The position numbers were made by a program, and so were the translations under genes. This document shows positions 42,413 through 49,956 of a DNA stretch of 64,000 nucleotides, one piece after another. The stretch lies in assembly GCF_001654495.1 (NCBI RefSeq), contig NZ_CP015849.1, forward strand, positions 6,055,001 through 6,119,000, given 5' to 3'. Source of the stretch: Streptomyces sp. SAT1 (GTDB taxonomy: Bacteria > Actinomycetota > Actinomycetes > Streptomycetales > Streptomycetaceae). Below the pieces are notes generated by a model, which saw nothing but the letters and a program-made list of their open reading frames with translations, was not told the origin of the DNA and did not search any database. How positions within the stretch are numbered: position 1 is the first letter of the stretch; each line of letters starts with the position of its first letter.

Positions 42413-42478
42413 GGGCGGGCGGCGCACCTCCACGCGCGCGCGTGGAGCCCGCCCGGGGCACCGGCCGCCCGGTGCCCC
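42413..42478 (+). terminator. Composite terminator after the ABC genes
   Basis: Two hairpins in series. The first nests a perfect 20-bp palindrome (42428-42447) inside an outer stem GGGCGGGC/GCCCGCCC (42413-42420 with 42447-42454). The second has 10-bp arms GGGGCACCGG and CCGGTGCCCC (42455-42464 and 42469-42478) around 4 nt. Confidence 0.75.
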
Positions 42479-42518
42479 GTACGACACGCACACCGCGCGT
42501 GCGGCAGAATCGGGGCCG

Positions 42519-43667
42519 ATGAGCACCTACCGCGACCTCACCGCCCCCATCGGCTCCCGCCGGGCCACGGTCCTGCGCACCGTGGGCACCAGGGAGCGCC
42601 GTTCCCACCTGACGGCGCCCCGGGTCCCCACGGTCGGCATCGACATCGGCGGCACCAAGGTGATGGCGGGCGTCGTCGACGCCGACGGCAACATCCTGGA
42701 GCGGCTGCGCACGGAGACCCCCGACAAGTCCAAGAGCCCGAAGGTCGTCGAGGACACCATCGCCGAACTGGTCCTCGACCTCTCCGACCGGCACGACGTG
42801 CACGCCGTCGGCATCGGCGCGGCCGGCTGGGTCGACGCCGACCGCAACCGCGTGCTCTTCGCCCCCCACCTGTCCTGGCGCAACGAACCGCTGCGCGACC
42901 GCCTCTCCGAGCGCCTGTCGGTGCCCGTCCTGGTCGACAACGACGCCAACGCCGCCGCCTGGGCCGAGTGGCGCTTCGGCGCCGGCCGCGGCGAGGACCA
43001 CCTCGTCATGATCACGCTGGGCACCGGCATCGGCGGCGCGATCCTGGAGGACGGCCAGGTCAAGCGGGGCAAGTACGGCGTGGCCGGCGAGTTCGGGCAC
43101 ATGCAGGTGGTGCCCGGCGGCCACCGCTGCCCGTGCGGCAACCGCGGCTGCTGGGAGCAGTACAGCTCCGGCAACGCCCTGGTGCGCGAGGCCCGCGAAC
43201 TGGCCGCGGCCGACTCCCCGGTCGCCTACGGCCTCATCGAGCACGTCAAGGGCAGCATCTCCGAGATCACCGGTCCGATGATCACCGAGCTGGCCCGGGG
43301 GGGCGACGCCATGTGCGTCGAACTCCTCCAGGACATCGGCCAGTGGCTCGGCGTCGGCATCGCCAACCTCGCCGCCGCCCTCGACCCGTCCTGCTTCGTC
43401 GTCGGCGGCGGCGTCTCCGCGGCCGACGACCTGCTCATCGGCCCCGCCCGGGACGCCTTCAAGCGCCACCTCACCGGCCGCGGCTACCGCCCCGAGGCCC
43501 GCGTCGTGCGCGCCCAGCTCGGCCCCGAGGCCGGCATGGTCGGCGCCGCCGACCTCGCCCGGCTGGTCGCCCGCCGCTTCCGCCGCGCCAAGCGCCGCCG
43601 GGTGGAGCGCCACGAGCGCTACGAGCGGTACGCGCAGTCCCGCCACGACGCCCGGGAGGCGCTGTGA
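42519..43667 (+). CDS. ROK family sugar kinase
   Basis: 382 residues, start ATG 42519. ATP-binding GIDIGGTKVMAGVVD near 40, DNDANAAAWAEWRFGAG near 142 with the catalytic Asp, and the ROK zinc motif in GHRCPCGNRGCWEQYSSG near 206. Members phosphorylate glucose, N-acetylglucosamine and related sugars; the order follows glucokinase-type ROK proteins. A basic C-terminal tail (RRFRRAKRRRVERHER) of about 30 residues is unusual. It follows the sugar ABC genes, so its substrate may be the imported sugar. Confidence 0.92.
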   Translation: MSTYRDLTAPIGSRRATVLRTVGTRERRSHLTAPRVPTVGIDIGGTKVMAGVVDADGNILERLRTETPDKSKSPKVVEDTIAELVLDLSDRHDVHAVGIGAAGWVDADRNRVLFAPHLSWRNEPLRDRLSERLSVPVLVDNDANAAAWAEWRFGAGRGEDHLVMITLGTGIGGAILEDGQVKRGKYGVAGEFGHMQVVPGGHRCPCGNRGCWEQYSSGNALVREARELAAADSPVAYGLIEHVKGSISEITGPMITELARGGDAMCVELLQDIGQWLGVGIANLAAALDPSCFVVGGGVSAADDLLIGPARDAFKRHLTGRGYRPEARVVRAQLGPEAGMVGAADLARLVARRFRRAKRRRVERHERYERYAQSRHDAREAL

Positions 43668-44248
43668 CGATGTCCGTGCCCCGCCAGGCCGCGCCGCCGG
43701 ACGAACCGCCGTCCCCGCCCGCCGAGGACCGCCGCCACCGCGACCGCCGCCGGGCGCTCACCCTGCTGATCATCATGCTGCTCATCGGCGTCCCGGCCGG
43801 CTATCTGGTCCTCTCCGCCGCCCAGAGCCGCGCCAGCGGCAAGGACAAGGAGGCCAAGTACGCGGCGACCGGCCTCACCCCCACCTACCCGGCCAAGGTG
43901 CAGCGCCGGCTCTACCAGGTCCCCATCCCGCACCCCGCCGACCGGGTCGCCTCCTACGAGACCAACAACTGGAAGACCAGCCGCCTCTACGTCCAGTTCC
44001 GCACCACGCAGCCCGGACTCGACACCTTCCTGGAGGCCATGGGGGTCAACCGCGGCGACCTCAAGAAGGGCGAGATCAGCTTCGGCCACCGGGACCGCGA
44101 CATCACCGGCTGGAACTTCAAGGGCCCCGGATACTGGTACGGCCTCAGCCACGGCCAGGAGAACCCCGCGCCCAGCCAGGACATCATGGTGAACTTCGCC
44201 GACCCGGTGCTGCCCATGGTCTACGTGGTCTCCCAGACGGTCCCCTGA
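43664..44248 (+). CDS. Hypothetical single-pass membrane protein
   Basis: 194 residues from GTG 43664, whose codon overlaps the kinase stop (GTGA); ATG 43670 is an alternative with GGGAGG better spaced. A charged Pro-rich N-terminus, one membrane helix (ALTLLIIMLLIGVPAGYLVL near 30-50) and an extracytoplasmic domain with YETNNWKTSRLYVQF near 103 and GWNFKGPGYWYGLSHGQ near 153. No family recognised. Translational coupling links it to the ROK kinase. Confidence 0.72.
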   Translation: MTMSVPRQAAPPDEPPSPPAEDRRHRDRRRALTLLIIMLLIGVPAGYLVLSAAQSRASGKDKEAKYAATGLTPTYPAKVQRRLYQVPIPHPADRVASYETNNWKTSRLYVQFRTTQPGLDTFLEAMGVNRGDLKKGEISFGHRDRDITGWNFKGPGYWYGLSHGQENPAPSQDIMVNFADPVLPMVYVVSQTVP

Positions 44249-44264
44249 CCGGGCCCGGAGCCGA

Positions 44265-44287
44265 TTGTCAGACCCCGCCCGTAGAGT
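44265..44287 (+). promoter_or_regulatory. RecA-NDp (PafBC-type) DNA-damage promoter
   Basis: TTGTCAGAC (44265-44273), 8 nt, TAGAGT (44282-44287). It fits TTGTCRGTG-N8-TAnnnT with AC for the last two bases of the first element, and lies 45 nt before the SNF2 helicase start. Confidence 0.65.
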
Positions 44288-44331
44288 CGAAGACGACTGA
44301 CTCGACCGGCGAGCGGGAGGTGACAGGACGT

Positions 44332-47300
44332 ATGAGCGACATGGCCGTGACGGAGACGACCGGGACCGTCCCCGGGCCGGGCGTGCCCGGGGCGGGACGG
44401 CCCGGGGCGGGACGGCCCGGGGCGGCCGGGACACCCGGCTCGCCGGGGACGCCTGTCTCGCCGGGAATGCCGGGCTCGCCGGGGATGTCCGGCGCTGCCG
44501 GAGGCTCCGGTTCGGCACTGCCGGCGCACGGACCCGCCGTGTCCGTCCGCCTCCCCGCCGTCTTCGTGCCCGCGCCGCTGCCGCGCGAAGGCCGCATCGT
44601 CCTGTGGGACCCGGACGCGCCGGCCTCCGACGCCCTGCCGGGACCCGTCCCACCTGCCGTCGGCGCCCCGCCCGTCCCCACGACCCTCACGGTGGTCCGG
44701 CCGCACGGCGCCGCCCTCCGCCGCAGGACCGTCCCCGCCCTGTCCCTGCCGATCGACGCGGCCCTGCCCCACCTGCTGCGCGCCCGCCACGACCCCGCCG
44801 CCCACCCCGCCACGGCCTGCTGGGGCGCCGCCGCCCTGCACGCGCTGCGGCTGAGCGCGCGGGGCCGCCTCCTGCCGGGCCTGACCGCCACCGGACACGA
44901 CGCCTGGCGGGCCGGGCCGCTCGACCCCGGCGACATCGCCCACCTGCGGGCCGTCGCCGCGGCCCTGCCCCCCGAGGGACACGCCGTGCCGCTGCCCGGC
45001 ACCGGCCCGCTCCGGCTGCCGGAACCGGAAGCGCTGCTGCGCGCCTTCCTCGACGCCGTCGCCGACACCCTGCCCCGCACCCCGGCCGCCCCGCACACCG
45101 CGGGCCGGCCCTTCGCCCACCGCGCTCCCCAGCACCTTCCGGCCGCGCAGGACTGGGCGGCCCAGGTCGCCGCGGGCACGGACGCCGGAGTCCGGATCTC
45201 CCTGCGCCTGGACCTGTCGGCGTACGACCTCTTCGACGCGGACCCGGCGGACAGCCCGGCGGGCGGCGTCGGCGGGCGGCCGACGCGCAGGTCGGGCACC
45301 GCGATCGTCCAGGTGCACAGCCTCGCCGACCCCACCCTCGTCGCCGACGCGACGTCCCTGTGGGCGGGCGAGGCCGACGCGGCGTTCGGCCCCCGCGCGC
45401 GCGTGGACGCCGCCCTGGCCGTGCGCCGCGCGGCCCGGGTCTGGCCGCCGCTCGACCGGCTCGCCGAGCAGGACGTGCCCGACGTGCTCGCCCTGTCCGA
45501 GGAGGAGGCGGGCGAACTGCTCGGCGTCGCCGCGACCCGGCTGGCGGCGGCCGGCGTCGCCGTGCACTGGCCGCGCGACCTGGCCGACGACCTCACCGCG
45601 ACCGCGGTCGTGCGGTCCGCTCCCGGCTCCGCGACCGACGGCACCGGCTTCTTCGAGAGCGAAGAGCTGCTGCGCTTCTCCTGGCAGCTCGCGCTCGGCG
45701 GCGACCCGCTCACCGAGGCCGAGATGGACGCCCTCGCCGAGGCCCACCGCCCGGTCGTCCGGCTCCGGGACCGCTGGGTCCTGGTCGACCCGGCCCTGGT
45801 CCGCAAGGCCCGCCGCCGCGACCTGGGCCTGCTCGACCCGGTCGACGCGCTCTCCGCCGCCCTCACCGGCACCACCGAGGTCGACGGCGAGACGGTCGAG
45901 GCCGTGCCGGTCGGTGCCCTCGCCGCCCTGCGCGACCGCATCACCGCGGGCGTACGCCCGGCCGAACCGCCCCCGGGCCTGCGCGCCACCCTGCGCGACT
46001 ACCAGCTGCGCGGCCTCGGCTGGCTCGACCTCATGACCTCCCTCGGCCTCGGCGGCTGCCTCGCCGACGACATGGGCCTCGGCAAGACCGTCACCCTCAT
46101 CGCCCTGCATCTGAAGCGGGCCCGCCGCGAACCCACCCTGGTGGTCTGCCCGGCCTCCCTGCTGGGCAACTGGCAGCGGGAGATCACCCGGTTCGCGCCC
46201 GGCGTCCCCGTCCGCCGCTTCCACGGCCCGGACCGCACCCTGGACGGCCTCGACGGCGGCTTCGTCCTCACCACGTACGGCACCATGCGCTCGACCGCGC
46301 CCCTGCTCGCCGAGCAGCCCTGGGGCCTGGTCGTCGCGGACGAGGCACAGCACGTCAAGAACCCTCACTCGGCGACCGCGAAGGCCCTGCGCACGATCCC
46401 GTCGCCCGCCCGCGTCGCCCTGACCGGCACCCCCGTGGAGAACAACCTCTCCGAACTGTGGGCCCTCCTCGACTGGACCACCCCCGGCCTCCTCGGCCCC
46501 CTCACCTCCTTCCGCGCCCGCCACGCACGCGCCGTGGAGAACGGCGAGGACGAGGACGCCGCCCGGCGGCTGGCCCGGCTGGTGCGGCCCTTCCTGCTGC
46601 GCCGCAGGAAGTCCGACCCGGGCATCGTCCCCGAGCTGCCGCCCAAGACCGAGACCGACCACCCGGTCCCGCTCACCCGCGAACAGGCCGCGCTCTACGA
46701 GGCGGTGGTACGGGAATCGATGCTGGCCATCGAGACCGCGCAGGGCATCGCCCGCCGCGGCCTGGTCCTCAAACTGCTCACCTCGCTCAAGCAGATCTGC
46801 GACCACCCGGCCCTCTACCTGAAGGACGGGGACATGCCCGGCGGCGACCGGGCGGCGGCCCGCTCGGGCAAGCTCGCCCTGCTCGACGAACTGCTGGACA
46901 CCCTGCTCGCCGAGGACGGCTCCGCCCTCGTCTTCACCCAGTACGTGGGCATGGCCCGGCTGATCACCTCCCATCTCGCCGCCCGCGCGGTCCCCGTCGA
47001 CCTGCTCCACGGCGGCACCCCGGTCCCCGAGCGCGAACGCATGGTGGACCGCTTCCAGGAGGGCGCCACCCCCGTCCTCGTCCTCTCCCTGAAGGCGGCC
47101 GGCACCGGCCTGAACCTCACCCGCGCGGGCCATGTCGTCCACTTCGACCGCTGGTGGAACCCGGCCGTCGAGGAACAGGCCACCGACCGCGCCTACCGCA
47201 TCGGCCAGACCCAGCCCGTCCAGGTCCACCGCCTCATCACCGAGGGCACCGTCGAGGACCGCATCGCCGAGATGCTCGCCGCGAAGCGCGCCCTGGCCGA

Positions 47301-47388
47301 GGCCGTCCTCGGCACCGGCGAGTCCGCCCTCACCGAGCTGTCCGACCGGGAGCTGTCCGACCTGGTGTCGCTGCGGAGGGGGGCCTGA
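44332..47388 (+). CDS. SNF2-family DEAD/DEAH helicase with collagen-like N-terminus
   Basis: 1018 residues, start ATG 44332 (GGGAGG at 44312-44317). Residues about 13-60 are Gly-Pro-rich and collagen-like (GAGRPGAGRPGAAG, then four six-residue units of the PGSPG kind). A SNF2-associated N-terminal region extends to about 540; the ATPase core has DDMGLGKTVTLIAL near 581, VADEAQHVKN near 669, LTGTPVENNLSELW near 702; the second lobe has VFTQYVGMARLI near 868, LLHGGTPV near 900, and GTGLNLTRAGHVVHFDRWWNP in parts near 925-945. It should translocate on double-stranded DNA. Its stop overlaps the start of a SWIM-protein gene (TGATG), and a damage-type promoter precedes it. Confidence 0.95.
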   Translation: MSDMAVTETTGTVPGPGVPGAGRPGAGRPGAAGTPGSPGTPVSPGMPGSPGMSGAAGGSGSALPAHGPAVSVRLPAVFVPAPLPREGRIVLWDPDAPASDALPGPVPPAVGAPPVPTTLTVVRPHGAALRRRTVPALSLPIDAALPHLLRARHDPAAHPATACWGAAALHALRLSARGRLLPGLTATGHDAWRAGPLDPGDIAHLRAVAAALPPEGHAVPLPGTGPLRLPEPEALLRAFLDAVADTLPRTPAAPHTAGRPFAHRAPQHLPAAQDWAAQVAAGTDAGVRISLRLDLSAYDLFDADPADSPAGGVGGRPTRRSGTAIVQVHSLADPTLVADATSLWAGEADAAFGPRARVDAALAVRRAARVWPPLDRLAEQDVPDVLALSEEEAGELLGVAATRLAAAGVAVHWPRDLADDLTATAVVRSAPGSATDGTGFFESEELLRFSWQLALGGDPLTEAEMDALAEAHRPVVRLRDRWVLVDPALVRKARRRDLGLLDPVDALSAALTGTTEVDGETVEAVPVGALAALRDRITAGVRPAEPPPGLRATLRDYQLRGLGWLDLMTSLGLGGCLADDMGLGKTVTLIALHLKRARREPTLVVCPASLLGNWQREITRFAPGVPVRRFHGPDRTLDGLDGGFVLTTYGTMRSTAPLLAEQPWGLVVADEAQHVKNPHSATAKALRTIPSPARVALTGTPVENNLSELWALLDWTTPGLLGPLTSFRARHARAVENGEDEDAARRLARLVRPFLLRRRKSDPGIVPELPPKTETDHPVPLTREQAALYEAVVRESMLAIETAQGIARRGLVLKLLTSLKQICDHPALYLKDGDMPGGDRAAARSGKLALLDELLDTLLAEDGSALVFTQYVGMARLITSHLAARAVPVDLLHGGTPVPERERMVDRFQEGATPVLVLSLKAAGTGLNLTRAGHVVHFDRWWNPAVEEQATDRAYRIGQTQPVQVHRLITEGTVEDRIAEMLAAKRALAEAVLGTGESALTELSDRELSDLVSLRRGA

Positions 47389-49778
47389 TGCACACGACCG
47401 AACAGACCGAACAGACCGAACAGACCGAGCGTGCTGGACGTACTGGACGGTCGGACGCGGTCGGCGGAGCCGAGCCGACGCGGACCGAAGCCTCTGCTGC
47501 CTCCGACACCTCCGACGCCCCTGGGGCGCGCACACCCGCGGAGCCTCAGCCGCCACGTCCCGGTGACGTGGCGCGCGAGGCGCTGCGAGCGGCGCGACGG
47601 CATCGGCCGCAGCCGCCCGGCACACCGACCACGCGGTCCGTCGACCCGACCGCTTCCGCACCGGACGGGACCGAGGAGCCGGGATCCGAAGGGCGACCGG
47701 AATCGGTCACCGAGCCGTCCCCGGAACAGCCGTCGCCGCCGCAGCGGCCACGCCAGTCGCAGGAGCCGTCGCGGCCGGGCGACGCGGCGCGCGCGGCCCT
47801 GCGGCGCACAGCACAGTCGGCCCCGGCCCCATCCCCGTCCTCGGCACAGGCCCCGACCCCGCAGCACACCGAACCGGCCCCGCCCCCCGCGCCGGACATC
47901 CCCGCGCCAGACCACCCCGCGCCAGACCACCTCGCACCGGCGAAGCCCACCGGCGCCCGCCCCGCCGACATCGCGCGCGAGGCCCTGCGCGCGGCGCGCG
48001 CCCGAGGCGGACCGGAGGAGGAGCAGCCGTCCGCGCCGGCCGAGGGAGGGGCGCGGCCCCGGCCGGCCGCCGCCCGTGGCACGCGCACCGCCCGCGAGGC
48101 CCGCCCGTCACGCCGTACGGCCGCACAGCCCGGCACGTCCCGCGCCCGCCTGCCTCGAACCGGCGGCCGGGCGGAGGGCGTCGGCGGACCGGGCGACGGA
48201 GCCCCGGACACCGGCCCCGGCACCTCCGCCCCCGGCACCTCCGCCCCCGTCCGCGCCGTGGCGGAACTCCTCGCGCACGCCTTCCGGATGCCCCCGGCAG
48301 CGGAGACGGACGACGAACCGGACGACAGCACCGAGGACGCACCCCCCGGCACGGGGACCGGCACCACGGCCACCCCCGAAGGCGACCCCGCCCCGGCCGG
48401 GCCCACCAGTCCGCAGCCCACCAGCGCTCAAGTCACCAGTGCCCACCCCACCAGCCCCCAGCCCACCGCGTCCCACCCCGCCGTGCGCGCCCCCGGCGGC
48501 ATGGCCTCCCCCCGCCGTGACGGCGAACTGCGCCGCACCTTCCCGGCGCTCCCCGCGCCGCCCGCCACCGCCCCGGAAGGCCGGACGGGACCCGGTTTCG
48601 CACAGACCTGGTGGGGCGAGGCATGGACGAGCGCCCTGGAGGGCGGCGCGCTGAACGCGGCCCGGCTGTCCCGGGGCCGTGACTACGCGCGCACCGGCCA
48701 TGTGGACGCCATCACCGTGACCCCCGGCCTGGTCCTCGCGTACGTACAGGGCAGCCGTCCGCGTCCGTACCGCGTCCAGGTGCGGATGCGCACCCTGGAC
48801 GACGCCGAGTGGGACCGGTTCCTGGACGCCGCCGCCGAGCGGCCCGGTCATATCGCCGCGCTCCTGGACAAGGAGATGCCGCAGTCCCTGGCGGACTGCG
48901 GTGTCCCGCTGCTGCCCGGCCCGTACGACCTCGACCCGCATTGCTCCTGCCCCGACCGCGGCCACCCCTGCAAGCACGCGGCGGCCCTGTGCTACCAGAC
49001 GGCGCGGCTGCTGGACGCCGACCCCTTCGTCCTGCTGCTGCTCCGCGGCCGGGGCGAGCGGGAGCTGCTGGACGCCCTGTCCCGGCGCAGCGCGGCCCGT
49101 GCCGCCCGCGACGCGCAGGGCCGGGCCCCGGAGCCGCTGCCGGGGGAGCGGGCCACCGAAGCCCTCGCGCGCCGCCCGCTGCCGCTGCCCGCCCCGCTGC
49201 CGCCCCCGCCGCACCCCGGGCAGCCCCCGGCGTATCCGTCGGCACCGGGCGGCCCGGACCCGTTCGCCCTGGATCAGTTGGCGACCGACGCGGCCGCCCG
49301 CGCCCACGCCCTGCTCACCACCGGCCGCGATCCGGTCGGCGGGCTGACGCTCTGGCAGGACGCGGTGCGCCTGGCCGCGGCCCGACCCGGCTCCGGACTG
49401 ACCGCCGCCACCCGCTCCCTCTACGCCTCGCTCGCCTCGGCCACCGGCCGCACCACGGCGGAGCTGGCCCGCGCGGTGGCCGCCTGGCGCCAGGGCGGCG
49501 CCGAGGGGCTCGCGGTCCTGGAGGATCCCTGGGACCCTCCGGCCGGCCGCTTCGACCGGGCCCGCCCCCTGCTCCTCGCCGCCGGCCTGCCGCCTTTCCG
49601 CCCCCACCGCAACCGCCTCACCCACCCCGTCGGCCGGCTCCAGCTCCGCCTGGGCAGGGACCACCTCTGGTACGCGTACGAGTCCGAACCCGGCCGCGAC
49701 GACTGGTGGCCGCGCGGCACCCCGGCCCCGGACCCGGTCGACGCGCTGAGCGGCCTGGAGGCCGTCCCGGAGGCGTGA
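47388..49778 (+). CDS. SWIM zinc finger protein, partner of the SNF2 helicase
   Basis: 796 residues, start ATG 47388 overlapping the helicase TGA by one base. Residues 1-400 are Pro/Ala/Thr-rich and probably disordered, opening with EQT three times, and carry three copies of a 12-14-residue helix-forming motif (PGDVAREALRAAR near 57, PGDAARAALRRTA near 130, PADIAREALRAAR near 190). The ordered part starts near 405 (FAQTWWGEAWTSALEGG). The SWIM zinc finger CSCPDRGHPCKHAAALCY near 522 binds DNA or proteins. SNF2 helicase-SWIM gene pairs are common in bacteria and presumed to act together on DNA. Confidence 0.93.
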   Translation: MHTTEQTEQTEQTERAGRTGRSDAVGGAEPTRTEASAASDTSDAPGARTPAEPQPPRPGDVAREALRAARRHRPQPPGTPTTRSVDPTASAPDGTEEPGSEGRPESVTEPSPEQPSPPQRPRQSQEPSRPGDAARAALRRTAQSAPAPSPSSAQAPTPQHTEPAPPPAPDIPAPDHPAPDHLAPAKPTGARPADIAREALRAARARGGPEEEQPSAPAEGGARPRPAAARGTRTAREARPSRRTAAQPGTSRARLPRTGGRAEGVGGPGDGAPDTGPGTSAPGTSAPVRAVAELLAHAFRMPPAAETDDEPDDSTEDAPPGTGTGTTATPEGDPAPAGPTSPQPTSAQVTSAHPTSPQPTASHPAVRAPGGMASPRRDGELRRTFPALPAPPATAPEGRTGPGFAQTWWGEAWTSALEGGALNAARLSRGRDYARTGHVDAITVTPGLVLAYVQGSRPRPYRVQVRMRTLDDAEWDRFLDAAAERPGHIAALLDKEMPQSLADCGVPLLPGPYDLDPHCSCPDRGHPCKHAAALCYQTARLLDADPFVLLLLRGRGERELLDALSRRSAARAARDAQGRAPEPLPGERATEALARRPLPLPAPLPPPPHPGQPPAYPSAPGGPDPFALDQLATDAAARAHALLTTGRDPVGGLTLWQDAVRLAAARPGSGLTAATRSLYASLASATGRTTAELARAVAAWRQGGAEGLAVLEDPWDPPAGRFDRARPLLLAAGLPPFRPHRNRLTHPVGRLQLRLGRDHLWYAYESEPGRDDWWPRGTPAPDPVDALSGLEAVPEA

Positions 49779-49956
49779 CCGGAAACGGCCGACGCGAAGA
49801 AACCCTCGGTCTCACGGGGGGCGCGACGGGTGCCGCGAAGACGCTGAAAGCGCTGCTGGAGATCCTATGGACACCGCTCCGCCGACCGCCGTAAATTCGT
49901 CTCAGGGCGCGGTCGGCCAGGGGGACCGGCGCTGACCGTGAGGTGCCAGGGGGAGC

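Noticed and set aside
44221..47661. 1146-codon minus-strand frame opposite the SNF2 helicase
   Set aside because: Reads as repetitive Gly/Ala/Arg/Val; the plus strand has full helicase motifs.
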